A stretch of 64,000 nt of DNA from Tardiphaga sp. (lineage in GTDB: Bacteria > Pseudomonadota > Alphaproteobacteria > Rhizobiales > Xanthobacteraceae): positions 1-64,000 of the forward strand of contig JASBVG010000002.1 of the NCBI GenBank assembly GCA_030147505.1. The letters run 5' to 3'. Below are positions 53,226 through 62,073 of this stretch, one piece after another (the first letter of the stretch is position 1; the number at the start of each line of letters is the position of its first letter). Position numbers and translations under genes: made by a program. Under the pieces are notes generated by a model. The model worked only from the letters and a program-made list of their open reading frames with translations, had not been told where the DNA came from and made no database searches.

Positions 53226-54236
53226 ATGAACGATCAGCGCGTGGATGTCACCGTTCAGGGCGACGAAGGCTCGAACCGGCTCGATCGCGTGCTGGCGGTG
53301 CAGACCCCTGCGCTGTCGCGCTCGCGGCTGAAGGCGCTTATCCTTGCCGGGCAGGTGTCCCTCACCCGCTCGGGCCAGGACACCGCCGCCGTGCGCGACC
53401 CCGCTTATCACGTCAATGCCGGGGATACGATCACAATCGACGTCCCTCCTGCCGCCCCCGCCGAGCCCGAGGGCGAGGACATCGCGCTCGATATCGTGTT
53501 CGAGGACGAGGACATCATCGTCATCAACAAACCCAAGGGGCTGGTCGTGCATCCCGCCGCCGGCCACGAGACCGGCACGCTGGTGAATGCCCTGATCGCC
53601 CATTGCGGCGCGTCTTTGTCGGGCATCGGCGGCGTGCGCCGGCCGGGCATCGTGCACCGGCTGGACAAGGACACCACGGGCCTGATGGTGGTCGCCAAGA
53701 ACGATGCCGCGCATCAGTCGCTGACGGCACAGTTCGCCGATCACGGCCGCACCAACGAGATGCGGCGCGGCTATATGGCCTTCGCCTGGGGCGTGCCGAA
53801 CCGGCCACGCGGCACCGTGGATGCGCCGATCGACCGCCACCCGCATGCGCGCGAGAAAATGGCCGTGCGCGAAGGCGGCCGCGAGGCGGTGACACATTGG
53901 AACGTGCTGGAAGAATTTCCCGATCGCATGGGCCGCCCCGTAGCAACGCTGCTCGAATGCCAGCTCGAGACCGGACGCACGCATCAAATCCGCGTCCACC
54001 TTGCTCATATCCAGCATCCGCTAATGGGCGACGCAGTCTACGGCCCGCATTTCAAGACCAAGGCATCGTCGCTCGGGCCGCTGAGCAAGGCCGCTCTGGA
54101 AGCGCTCGATCGACAGGCACTCCACGCCTATTTGCTGGCCCTCGAGCACCCCCGAACCGGAGAGATTCTGGAATGGACGGCGGACCTTCCCGACGATCTG
54201 GCGGTGCTGCGCAACCATCTGCGCGTGCCAGAATGA
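53226..54236 (+). CDS. rluD: RluA/RluD-family 23S rRNA pseudouridine synthase
   Basis: The protein has 336 residues from ATG 53226 (MNDQRVDVTVQGDEGSNRLD). An N-terminal S4 RNA-binding domain (RLDRVLAVQTPALSRSRLKA) precedes the catalytic domain. The catalytic aspartate motif is GIVHRLDKDTTGLMVVAK. ETGRTHQIRVHLAHIQHPLMGD is the family's C-terminal signature. It isomerises uridines in 23S rRNA. The exact target (RluD or RluC type) cannot be told from sequence alone. Confidence 0.92.
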   Translation: MNDQRVDVTVQGDEGSNRLDRVLAVQTPALSRSRLKALILAGQVSLTRSGQDTAAVRDPAYHVNAGDTITIDVPPAAPAEPEGEDIALDIVFEDEDIIVINKPKGLVVHPAAGHETGTLVNALIAHCGASLSGIGGVRRPGIVHRLDKDTTGLMVVAKNDAAHQSLTAQFADHGRTNEMRRGYMAFAWGVPNRPRGTVDAPIDRHPHAREKMAVREGGREAVTHWNVLEEFPDRMGRPVATLLECQLETGRTHQIRVHLAHIQHPLMGDAVYGPHFKTKASSLGPLSKAALEALDRQALHAYLLALEHPRTGEILEWTADLPDDLAVLRNHLRVPE

Positions 54237-54449
54237 CGCAGATGCATACAAAAACATTAGTTTTTTCAAATTCTTATTCTGGCCACACGGCAACGTGACA
54301 GAAAATTCACTTCCATACCGCTCGGTAAAGGGTGTATGTTGCACCTGCGTCAAGTGAGACGCGGAACATCGCAGCCAGGACGGCTTTAACAAAGCGTCCG
54401 CTGCCTGGCCCGCCGCTATCGGGGGCCTGAACACCTGGAGGGCATCGCA
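54237..54449 (+). promoter_or_regulatory. rpoH upstream region with possible leader structure
   Basis: These 213 bases contain the rpoH promoter and 5' leader. GGAGG lies 8 nt before the ATG. In the leader GCCAGG (54374-54379) can pair with CCTGGC (54404-54409), and GGACG (54378-54382) can pair with CGTCC (54395-54399). The two pairings share two bases, so they exclude each other. I cannot fix the -35/-10 elements with confidence. Confidence 0.35.
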
Positions 54450-55349
54450 ATGGCCCGCACAGCTACACTGCCGGTTCTCAACGGAGAATCGGGTCTGTCT
54501 CGCTACCTCGCCGAGATCCGCAAGTTCCCGATGCTGGAACCGCAAGAGGAATACATGTACGCCAAGCGTTGGCGTGAACATGAAGATCGCGACGCGGCAC
54601 ATCACCTCGTGACCAGCCATCTTCGGCTCGTTGCCAAGATCGCCATGGGCTATCGCGGTTACGGCCTGCCGATTTCCGAGGTTGTCTCCGAAGGCAACGT
54701 CGGCCTGATGCAGGCGGTGAAACGCTTCGAGCCCGAAAAGGGCTTCCGTCTGGCCACCTACGCCATGTGGTGGATCAAGGCGTCGATTCAAGAGTACATC
54801 CTGCGCTCGTGGTCGCTCGTGAAAATGGGCACGACCGCGAACCAGAAGAAGCTGTTCTTCAACCTGCGCAAGGCGAAGAGCAAGATTTCCGCCCTGGACG
54901 AAGGCGATCTCCGTCCCGACCAGGTCAAGGTCATCGCCACGCGTCTCGGCGTGACGGAACAGGACGTCATCGACATGAACCGCCGCCTTGGCGGCGACGC
55001 GTCGCTCAACGCTCCGATCCGTGACGACGGCGAAGCCGGCGAATGGCAGGATTGGCTGGTCGACAACTCGCCCAACCAGGAAGCCATCATGGCGGAGCAC
55101 GAGGAGCTCGATCATCGCCGCCAGGCGCTGACCGGTGCGATCCAGGTGCTCAACCCGCGCGAACGGCGCATCTTCGAGGCCCGTCGCCTCGCGGACGAGC
55201 CGATGACGCTGGAAGATCTTGCGTCCGAGTTCGGTGTCTCGCGCGAGCGTGTCCGCCAGATCGAGGTCCGCGCCTTCGAGAAGGTGCAGAGCGCGGTCAA
55301 GGGCACGATCGCCAGGCAGGAAGCGGCCGCTCTGGAAGCTGCGCACTAA
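54450..55349 (+). CDS. rpoH: Heat-shock sigma factor sigma-32
   Basis: The protein has 299 residues. Region 2 contains SHLRLVAKIAMGYRGYGLP, EGNVGLMQAVKRFEPEKGFR and the core-binding LATYAMWWIKASIQEYILRS. The RpoH box QKKLFFNLRKAK is present, which separates it from housekeeping sigma factors. Region 4 is TLEDLASEFGVSRERVRQIE. It directs RNA polymerase to heat-shock promoters. A strong terminator follows the stop. Confidence 0.97.
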   Translation: MARTATLPVLNGESGLSRYLAEIRKFPMLEPQEEYMYAKRWREHEDRDAAHHLVTSHLRLVAKIAMGYRGYGLPISEVVSEGNVGLMQAVKRFEPEKGFRLATYAMWWIKASIQEYILRSWSLVKMGTTANQKKLFFNLRKAKSKISALDEGDLRPDQVKVIATRLGVTEQDVIDMNRRLGGDASLNAPIRDDGEAGEWQDWLVDNSPNQEAIMAEHEELDHRRQALTGAIQVLNPRERRIFEARRLADEPMTLEDLASEFGVSRERVRQIEVRAFEKVQSAVKGTIARQEAAALEAAH

Positions 55350-55380
55350 ATCGCGCAGCAGCGGGCGAAAGAGACACGAA

Positions 55381-55405
55381 AGCCGGCGGAAACGCCGGCT
55401 TTTTT
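55381..55405 (+). terminator. Rho-independent terminator of rpoH
   Basis: A perfect 8-bp stem (AGCCGGCG / CGCCGGCT, 55381-55388 and 55393-55400) with a GAAA tetraloop is followed by a run of T. It lies 32 nt past the rpoH stop. Confidence 0.92.
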
Positions 55406-55435
55406 GTTGGGTGTGTCGAATGCTCCGCGGTCTCT

Positions 55436-55780
55436 TCATGACGGCCGCCCACTGCCGGCGTTGTCATCGATCGGCCGACCATCGGCGAACTTGTCGAGCG
55501 TTGTCCAGTAGAACTCCTCGACCATTCCGCCGATGTCATGCTTCGCAACATGCGCGCGGACGATCGGATTGCAGCGAAGCGGCTGGCCGGCGCAGCCGCG
55601 CCGTCGCCGGCATTTCGCCGATGGGCAGGCACGATAGGCTCCGATCTCGTCAGATAGCTGCTTGATCGCCACGTCGAGACAGGCGGCGCGCAGCACTTTC
55701 GCTTCTTCCGCCGCCAGACGATCCTCCTGCGCCCGACGGCGGCACTTCAATATTTTGGCCTCGGCATGTGAAACGAGCAT
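55436..55780 (-). CDS. Small cysteine-containing hypothetical protein
   Basis: I chose ATG 55780 because AAGGAG lies 8 nt upstream; the open frame continues 86 codons further but that part looks like antisense repeat sequence. The product has 114 residues. An N-terminal helix-rich part (AEAKILKCRRRAQEDRLAAE) is followed by a Cys/Arg cluster with CPSAKCRRRRGCAGQPLRC, suggesting a small metal-binding or nucleic-acid-binding element. The C-terminal part reads IGGMVEEFYWTTLDKFADG. I do not know the family. It converges on rpoH. Confidence 0.6.
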   Translation of the reverse strand: MLVSHAEAKILKCRRRAQEDRLAAEEAKVLRAACLDVAIKQLSDEIGAYRACPSAKCRRRRGCAGQPLRCNPIVRAHVAKHDIGGMVEEFYWTTLDKFADGRPIDDNAGSGRPS

Positions 55781-56420
55781 GTGACGTCTCCTTCGTTCCG
55801 ATGATGATGATGTGAGTGAGCTGGATGACGGCCACGCGCCTGCGGCGCCCGCGCAATCAGCGCGTGAGTGGCGGTCTCGATGTGCCTCCCGAAATGAGGG
55901 AGGCGGAGCGCCGAAAGGCGCGACTTGTCTTGGTGCCGCGACCTCAATCTTCCGGATCGCCGGAAGAGCGAAGCCGCGGAACGCCTTTCGACGCTCCACC
56001 GTGGCGATTTCTGTCCCCAGGACCGTTCTTCCGGGCAAAGGCTGTTGACCCCACGGGGTCCGGCAGTTTCCTGCCTGTCGCCGATGCCACGTCCAGCCGC
56101 GCTAGCGGCAGACCCCCGTAGTGGGGTCGGACGGTGACCCGAGGCCTCCCGAGTGCGTGAGGGAACGTCTCCCTCCCGCCCGCAGGCGCCACATCCCCAA
56201 CCGCGCTGCCGGCGTCCCGACAACGCCCCTCACAGAGGGAGGGAATGGATGGGAATATTGTCTAAAAGGAAAGTTTCGTCAAGGATTATTTTCAGATGAA
56301 CGCTGGGCTTAGGGTGAATTAGGCGAAGCCATAATCCGCCGACGGAGATTGTGGGACGGAGGATGGCGGACTACGCTTCGCTCATCCGCTCGACGGCCCA
56401 CCACCAAGTCGAGAGTATCC
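55781..56420. other. GC-rich non-coding region with many short dyads
   Basis: No gene is supported in these 640 bases, although GC-rich shadow frames exist on both strands. Several short inverted repeats stand out: GCGCC-GAAA-GGCGC near 55908-55921, TCTTCCGG-ATC-GCCGGAAGA near 55950-55969, GACCCC-ACG-GGGTC near 56047-56060, and GACCCCCGTAGTGGGGTC near 56111-56129. The density of stems suggests a mobile intergenic repeat or structured RNA. A REP-like unit starts at 56321. Confidence 0.45.
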
Positions 56421-56726
56421 ATGCACAAGCCGCTCGTCGTTGTAAGTTTGCTGATGTCCTCGGCCATGTGCTGGGCCGACCAAAGCACAAAGGATGCCGC
56501 TGCTCCAACGACAAGCCAAGGAAGGGTCGAAGCGATCTTTGAAGCTTCAGATAAGGCTCCTTGCGAACAAAAATGCAAACGAGCTCATCGCGCTGACTAT
56601 GAGCTATCGAACGACATTTGCATCGCAACTTGTCTTTCGACACCACGCTTCAAACAGGCTCCGCGTTAGCAACAGTCCGCTATAGGAGATTGTGTCACGA
56701 TATTAAGGCGGATTACGGCTTCGCCT
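56321..56726. repeat. REP-like inverted repeat pair flanking a small gene
   Basis: The 20-nt unit at 56321-56340 matches the reverse complement of 56707-56726 at 19 of 20 bases. A third related copy lies at 56364-56390 in the same orientation as the right-hand one. All share the core GGCGGATTAC-GGCTTCGC and resemble the palindromic GGCGGA...TCCGCC elements scattered in Bradyrhizobium-type genomes. They enclose the small secreted-protein gene at 56421-56669. Confidence 0.7.
56421..56669 (+). CDS. Small predicted exported protein with twin CX3C motif
   Basis: From ATG 56421 the product has 82 residues. A signal peptide is plausible (MHKPLVVVSLLMSSAMCWA, cleavage before DQ). The mature part has exactly four cysteines as CEQKC and CIATC, giving CX3C-X14-CX3C. 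In helices this arrangement can form two disulfides tying a hairpin. I do not recognise a family. The gene sits between REP-like repeats, which weakens the call, but the signal peptide and paired cysteines support a real gene. Confidence 0.45.
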   Translation: MHKPLVVVSLLMSSAMCWADQSTKDAAAPTTSQGRVEAIFEASDKAPCEQKCKRAHRADYELSNDICIATCLSTPRFKQAPR

Positions 56727-56779
56727 CATCCGCCCTACGGCTACAATGGGAACCTCACGAATCACCCCTTGAGGCTCTC

Positions 56780-57208
56780 ATGCGCGCTCGTCTCCGCACT
56801 GCCCTCGTCGCATTCACTGCCCTCGCTGCCACGGCGACGATGGCCCATGCCGATAGCGGCACCATTCGCTTCAATGTGCTGAAGGGCGGCTGGTTCATCG
56901 GTGCGTCGGGCGGCTCGGGGGTGCTGACGTTTCGCGGCCGGCAATATCCGCTGTCCATCGGCGGCGTGAGCGCCGGCCTCGTGTTCGGCGCGTCGGAGAC
57001 GCGGCTGGCCGGGCGGGTGAGCAACATCAACCGGCCGTCGGATGTGGCCGGCGTCTATGGCGCGGGCGGCGCCGGAGCCGCGCTCGGCCGCGGTGTCAGC
57101 GCGATCGTGCTCACCAATGAGAAAGGCGCGGTGCTGGAGCTGAGCGGCCGGCAAACCGGGCTGATGGTGAATGCGGATTTCTCGGGACTGGCGATTTCGC
57201 TGCGGTGA
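56780..57208 (+). CDS. Hypothetical periplasmic protein
   Basis: From ATG 56780 the product has 142 residues with a clear signal peptide (RLRTALVAFTALAATATMAHA, cleavage before DSG). The mature 118 residues are Gly-rich and beta-like (FNVLKGGWFIGASGGSGVL, then GVYGAGGAGAALGRGVSAIV and VLELSGRQTGLMVNADFSGL). The pattern suggests an outer-membrane-associated or lipid-facing beta domain. I recognise no named family. Confidence 0.75.
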   Translation: MRARLRTALVAFTALAATATMAHADSGTIRFNVLKGGWFIGASGGSGVLTFRGRQYPLSIGGVSAGLVFGASETRLAGRVSNINRPSDVAGVYGAGGAGAALGRGVSAIVLTNEKGAVLELSGRQTGLMVNADFSGLAISLR

Positions 57209-57220
57209 AGCGCGTCCTTC

Positions 57221-57380
57221 TCCCTCCCCGGAGCGCAGCGAATGGGGAGGGTGGATCGAGGGGAGCGTTCAGCGAGCATCGAGACGGGTGGGGTCTATCC
57301 CAACATGGCGTCCTTTCGTGGGGATAGACCCCACCCGGCCTATCGGCCACCCTCCCCATTCGCTTCGCTCCGGGGAGGGA
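57221..57380. repeat. 160-bp nested palindrome (two concentric inverted repeats)
   Basis: The outer arms, 57221-57254 and 57347-57380, are 34 nt long and complementary at 33 of 34 positions. The inner arms, 57286-57301 and 57321-57336, are 16 nt and perfectly complementary. The spacer between the inner arms is 19 nt. The structure would fold into a very strong cruciform or RNA hairpin. It lies between two same-strand genes and no repeat-borne gene is present. Type: palindromic intergenic element, function unknown. Confidence 0.88.
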
Positions 57381-57500
57381 TTCCTGCGGCGCCTGCGCGC
57401 CCCACCGCTGTCGCACACTTGCCTGTGTGGAACATCGCCGCCTCCCTCGACGCCCCCGCCCCGCATTGATAAGCCCTCGGCGCAGGAGCTTTGGACCGGA

Positions 57501-59003
57501 ATGACTGTCGCAATCGAGATGGGAAACACGACGGCGGGTGCGCCGGCGTCTCTCGACCTCGAGGAACTGCTGGCGACACGCCTCCTGGTGCAGGGCAATT
57601 CCGGTTCCGGCAAATCGCATCTGCTGCGCCGGCTGCTCGAACAAAGCGCCCCCTGGGTGCAGCAGACCATCATCGATCCGGAAGGCGACTTCGTCTCGCT
57701 GGCCGAACGCTTCGGCCATCTCGTCATCGACGCTGAAGATCACACCGAACGTGGCCTGCAGGCGGCGGGTGAGCGCGCGCGCGAGCACCGTGTCTCCACC
57801 GTGCTCAATCTCGAAGGGTTGGACGCCGAGAACCAGATGCGGCGCGCCGCGGCCTTTCTCAACGGCCTGTTCGACGCGCCACGCGACCACTGGTATCCGA
57901 TGCTCGTGATCGTCGATGAGGCGCAATTGTTCGCGCCGGCGGTGGCCGGCGAAGTCTCCGACGATGCACGAAAACTCTCGCTCGGCGCGATGACCAACCT
58001 GATGTGCCGCGGCCGTAAAAGGGGGCTCGCCGGCATCATCGCGACGCAGCGACTCGCGAAGCTTGCCAAGAACGTCGCCGCGGAAGCGTCGAACTTCCTG
58101 ATGGGCCGGACGTTCCTCGATATCGACATGGCGCGCGCCGCCGATCTGCTCGGCATGGAGCGCAAGCAGGCGGAAGCGTTTCGCGATCTTGAGCGCGGGC
58201 AGTTCATGGCGCTCGGCCCGGCGTTGTCGCGGCGGCCGCTCGGCCTGCGCATCGGCCCGACCGAAACCTCGCCGCGCAATGCGACGCCGAAGCTGATGCC
58301 TCTGCCGGAGGCTGCATCCGAAGAAATGCGTGCGGTTATCCTCGCCGCGCCGCCGCCGGAGACCACGATGCGGCCGGCGCGCCGCGCGCCGAGCTCACCG
58401 GATCTGCTCGGTCAGTTGATGGCCGCACGGGCGGCAGGGCCGGATCTGCGTCCGGAGCCGGATGCACCACCGCCGACGCCGGAGGAAATCGCCGAGCGCC
58501 GCGCGCGTGTCGATCGCGTGCTGCAGGCGCTGCTCTCGGAGCCCGATGCGGGCTTTCGCGCCATCGGCGTGCTGCATCAGGAATTCGTGGTCCGCTGCCG
58601 CATCGACGGGCTCGGCACTCAGGGCGTGCCCGACCTCAACGAATTTCGCCGCATGCTGACCCATGCGCGCGCCGGGCTCGGCTCGGACCTCAGCGAAGAC
58701 AGCGGCTGGCAGGACGTGGCGCTGCGCGCGAGCGTATTGCCAGACGACATGCAGGGCGTGTTCATGATGATCGCCCGTGCCGCCAAGGAAGGCTGGCCCT
58801 GCCCCGGCGACGCCGCGATCGCGCGCGCCTATGGCTCGCATTCGCTGCGCCGCGCGCGGCGACTGCTGAGCTATATCGAAGAACAGGGGCTGATCGTGTG
58901 CCAGATGGATGGTACGGGCAAGCGCATCGTGACGCTGGTGGAACTCGCCTGGGCGACCGCGCCCGGCGATCCGAATGCGGGGGAAGCCGCAGCGGCCGAA
59001 TAA
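57501..59003 (+). CDS. HerA/DUF87-family ATPase
   Basis: I chose ATG 57501 (MTVAIEMGNTTAG), 500 residues; the longer frame runs through the palindrome and is rejected. Walker A is GNSGSGKSHLLRRL (residues 32-39) and Walker B MLVIVDEAQLF. CRGRKRGLAGIIATQRLAKL is the arginine/sensor region typical of HerA-like helicases. A Pro-rich linker (about 280-330) joins a C-terminal winged-helix-like part (IARAYGSHSLRRARRLLSYI). HerA ATPases move DNA. No NurA nuclease is adjacent, but an exonuclease gene follows 58 nt downstream. Confidence 0.85.
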   Translation: MTVAIEMGNTTAGAPASLDLEELLATRLLVQGNSGSGKSHLLRRLLEQSAPWVQQTIIDPEGDFVSLAERFGHLVIDAEDHTERGLQAAGERAREHRVSTVLNLEGLDAENQMRRAAAFLNGLFDAPRDHWYPMLVIVDEAQLFAPAVAGEVSDDARKLSLGAMTNLMCRGRKRGLAGIIATQRLAKLAKNVAAEASNFLMGRTFLDIDMARAADLLGMERKQAEAFRDLERGQFMALGPALSRRPLGLRIGPTETSPRNATPKLMPLPEAASEEMRAVILAAPPPETTMRPARRAPSSPDLLGQLMAARAAGPDLRPEPDAPPPTPEEIAERRARVDRVLQALLSEPDAGFRAIGVLHQEFVVRCRIDGLGTQGVPDLNEFRRMLTHARAGLGSDLSEDSGWQDVALRASVLPDDMQGVFMMIARAAKEGWPCPGDAAIARAYGSHSLRRARRLLSYIEEQGLIVCQMDGTGKRIVTLVELAWATAPGDPNAGEAAAAE

Positions 59004-59061
59004 GCCGCCAGAGCCTTGCCGTGATAGCTTTGCACTATCGCTTCCTGATTCGCCGGACCTG

Positions 59062-59958
59062 ATGCTGCACGACCCACACAGCCTTGCCGCCATGGCGGAG
59101 ACACTCGCTTCTTCCGGGGAGTATCGTGTTCTCCGCCGCCTCGTGCCACGCAGTGAATTCGCCGAGCACAACGGCGCAGCCGTCAAGACCGGCATCCTGC
59201 TCGACGTCGAGACCACCGGGCTCGATCACACGCGCGACGAGATCATCGAACTGGCGATGACCAAGTTCGACTATCTGCCGGACGGCACCATCGTCCGTGC
59301 CGGCGATGTGTTCACCAGCTTCAACGAACCGTCGAATCCGATCCCGCCCGAGATCGTCGAACTCACGGGCATCACCGACGAGATGGTGGCCGGGCATCGC
59401 ATCGACACCGATGCCGTTGCCGCTTTCGTCGACGGCGCCGTTATCGTCATCGCGCACAATGCCGGCTTCGATCGCAAATTCGCCGAGCGCATCTGTCCGC
59501 TCTTTGCAAAGAAGCCGTGGGGCTGCTCGCAGAAGGAAATCGACTGGGCGAAGCACGGGTTCGAAGGCGCCAAGCTCGGCTATCTCCTCGCCGGCGCCGG
59601 CTATTTCCATCAGGCGCATCGGGCGATTGACGATTGTCATGCGCTGCTAGAGATCCTCGCTTTCGAATTGCCGGAAACCGGCAAATCCGCCCTCGCCGCC
59701 TTGCTTGACCGCGCCCGCCGCAAGACCATGCGAGTCTGGGCGGAACAGTCGCCGTTCGATCTCAAGGACGAACTGAAGCGCCGCGGCTATCGCTGGAGCG
59801 ACGGGTCCGATGGCCGGCCGAAGTCCTGGTACATCGATGTCGATGAGGGGCAGGAGACTGCGGAAATCGAATTTCTGCGCAGCACCATTTATCTGCGCGA
59901 GGTGGATCCCCGTGTCCAGGCACTCAGCGCCACGGTCCGGTATTCCACCCGCGCCTGA
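59062..59958 (+). CDS. DEDDh 3'-5' exonuclease (DnaQ-like)
   Basis: The protein has 298 residues from ATG 59062. Exo I motif LLDVETTGLDHTRDEIIEL (D48, E50), Exo II IVIAHNAGFDRKFAE, and Exo III HQAHRAIDDCHALLEIL with the DEDDh histidine. A C-terminal extension of about 80 residues (ELKRRGYRWSDGSDGRPKSW) is characteristic of a subgroup of DnaQ-like nucleases. It may act with the HerA-like ATPase just upstream in DNA end processing (inference). Confidence 0.9.
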   Translation: MLHDPHSLAAMAETLASSGEYRVLRRLVPRSEFAEHNGAAVKTGILLDVETTGLDHTRDEIIELAMTKFDYLPDGTIVRAGDVFTSFNEPSNPIPPEIVELTGITDEMVAGHRIDTDAVAAFVDGAVIVIAHNAGFDRKFAERICPLFAKKPWGCSQKEIDWAKHGFEGAKLGYLLAGAGYFHQAHRAIDDCHALLEILAFELPETGKSALAALLDRARRKTMRVWAEQSPFDLKDELKRRGYRWSDGSDGRPKSWYIDVDEGQETAEIEFLRSTIYLREVDPRVQALSATVRYSTRA

Positions 59959-60114
59959 CGCCGCAGAAACGCGCAGATTGCAAGCGTTCTAAGCAATTGT
60001 CTTTGCGCGCCCTCGGGTCTATTCACAGAACCGGCGGACCGGAACAGGTTCATTCGACCTTTGCCTGCCGGTCGTCTTTTCTCAAGAGTACCCGCCGCTA
60101 GGAAGGAATTCGTC

Positions 60115-61983
60115 GTGTCCAAGTCCCCCGTCGTCACCATCGACAACCACCCCGGCCGCACCGCGCAGACCATCGGGATCGCGCGCGTGCTCGGCACGGA
60201 CGAGACGCTCATTCATGAGCCGTCGGTGGGCGTGGTCGGCACCAAGGGCGACAGCCAGTGCTATATGGGCGTGATGTCCAAGGTGGACGCAATCCACGAG
60301 GCGCTGAAGAAGCGGATCGGCCGCAAGGACGGCCAGCTGCCCTATCGCCTCGTGCAGCCGGAATACACCATCGCCACCTCGGACGGCATCCGCAACGGCA
60401 CGCGCGAAATGCGCTATTCGCTGATCGGCCGCGAAGTGACCAACGACGCGCTGTCGGAACATCTGAGCGCCACCGGCCTGCTCGGCACCATCGCGGTCGT
60501 CGCCTGCGACAAGCCGCCGGTCGGCACGCTGGCCGCATTGCTCGAACATAACGAGCCGTCGATCATCATGTCGGACGGATCGATCCATCCGGGCGAAGAC
60601 CCGAAGACCGGCGAGAAGCTGGATATCGTCAGCGCCTATCAGGTCGCCGGCAATCCGGACGCCGAATATCGCCACCACATCGCCTGCCATGCCTGCCCGG
60701 GCATCGGCTCCTGCGGCGGCATCTTCACGTACAACACCATGCAGACCTTCATCGGCGTGGTCGGCATGCAGCCGCTGCACATGGTGGCGCCGCCGTCGGA
60801 CGATCCGCGCCGCGTGAAGGATTTTCCGGAGCAGCTCGTTGGCTATCTCGCCAACATGATCGCCAAGGGCATCAAGCCGCGCGACATCGTCAGCCGTGAC
60901 TCGATCCGCAACGCGGTCATCGTGTCGCTGGCGATCGGCGGCTCGACGAACGTCACCCTGCATGCGCCGGAAATCGCGCGCGCCGCGGGCTTCTCCGACT
61001 TCTGGAAGGAAGTCATGACGCCGCAGGAATTCAACTATCTCTCGCAATATGTCGTGCCTGTTCTCACCGACGCGCGGCCGTATGGCAAATATTCGATGGT
61101 GGACATCGACAATGTCGGCGGCGTGCAGGTGATCGTGCGCGAGTTGATGGAAGCCGGCCTGATCAATGGCGACGTGCTGACCTGCACCGGCGAGACGCTG
61201 GCCGAGCAGATCAAGCGCCTCGAGACCAAGCCTGCCGACGGCAAGGTCGTCTACACCGTCGCCAAGCCCTACAAGCCCACCGGCGGCCTGCGCGTGCTCG
61301 GCGGCAACCTGTCGCCGGAATTCTCCGCGATCCTCAAGCTCGCCGGCGTCGAAGGCGGCCTCGAGGACAACTGCTTCCGCGGCACCGCGCGCGTGTTCGA
61401 AGGCGAGCGCGGGTTGATCGCGGCGCTCGACAAGCATCCGGAGAAATTCCAGAACCACGACATGGTCATCGTGCGTTACGACGGCCCGGTGGGCGCGCCC
61501 GGCATGCCGGAAATGCTCGACCCGACCTCGCGCATCACCACGCTCTGCCGCGAACGCAACATCGTTGTCGGCCTGATGACCGATGCGCGCTTCTCCGGCG
61601 GCTCGGTGGGTCTGGTGATCGGCCATGTCGGCCCGGAGGCGGCCCTCGGCGGTGCCATCGCGCTGGTGGAAGACGGCGACGAGATCGTGGCCGACCTCAA
61701 CAGCAACGAGCTCAACTGCACTGAGCTTCAAGACGCTGCAACCTACAGCAAGCGCAAGGCGGCGTGGGACAAGGTGGTCGCCGACAATGGCGGCATCCAT
61801 CCAAGCTGCGGCGACGCCGATACGCGCCTGCTGCATCGCGCGCGCCAGACCGCAGTGCCCGCCACCCGCGGCGCCGGCCTGCATCCGAACCGTGAAGTCT
61901 GGGTGCGCAATGCGCGTGAAGCCAAGCGTTCCGGCTTCTCGCCCAAGAACAAGCACCGCCCGGAGGCGGACAAAGCCTTCTAA
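60115..61983 (+). CDS. IlvD/Edd-family dehydratase
   Basis: I chose GTG 60115, with AGGAAGG 9 nt upstream, giving 622 residues. Iron-sulfur cysteines are visible in TKGDSQCYMG (C49) and CHACPGIGSCGGIFTYNTMQ. IAIGGSTNVTLHAPEIA and MTDARFSGGSVGLVIGHVGPE are family signatures. The enzyme dehydrates a dihydroxy or sugar acid. It is longer than classical IlvD (about 570) and belongs to a subgroup annotated as dihydroxy-acid dehydratase in rhizobia. It could act on a sugar acid rather than in branched-chain amino-acid synthesis. Confidence 0.88.
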   Translation: MSKSPVVTIDNHPGRTAQTIGIARVLGTDETLIHEPSVGVVGTKGDSQCYMGVMSKVDAIHEALKKRIGRKDGQLPYRLVQPEYTIATSDGIRNGTREMRYSLIGREVTNDALSEHLSATGLLGTIAVVACDKPPVGTLAALLEHNEPSIIMSDGSIHPGEDPKTGEKLDIVSAYQVAGNPDAEYRHHIACHACPGIGSCGGIFTYNTMQTFIGVVGMQPLHMVAPPSDDPRRVKDFPEQLVGYLANMIAKGIKPRDIVSRDSIRNAVIVSLAIGGSTNVTLHAPEIARAAGFSDFWKEVMTPQEFNYLSQYVVPVLTDARPYGKYSMVDIDNVGGVQVIVRELMEAGLINGDVLTCTGETLAEQIKRLETKPADGKVVYTVAKPYKPTGGLRVLGGNLSPEFSAILKLAGVEGGLEDNCFRGTARVFEGERGLIAALDKHPEKFQNHDMVIVRYDGPVGAPGMPEMLDPTSRITTLCRERNIVVGLMTDARFSGGSVGLVIGHVGPEAALGGAIALVEDGDEIVADLNSNELNCTELQDAATYSKRKAAWDKVVADNGGIHPSCGDADTRLLHRARQTAVPATRGAGLHPNREVWVRNAREAKRSGFSPKNKHRPEADKAF

Positions 61984-62009
61984 AAGCCACCGACCAGCAT
62001 TGTGATGAT

Positions 62010-62042
62010 CGGCCCGGTGGCACCAGCTATCGGGCCGTTTTT
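62010..62042 (+). terminator. Rho-independent terminator after the dehydratase gene
   Basis: CGGCCCG (62010-62016) pairs with CGGGCCG (62031-62037), followed by TTTTT. It lies 26 nt past the dehydratase stop and just before the GreA-type gene, whose ribosome-binding site comes after it. Confidence 0.8.
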
Positions 62043-62073
62043 CTTCAAAGCAGAGCCGCAAGAGGAGCACGCC

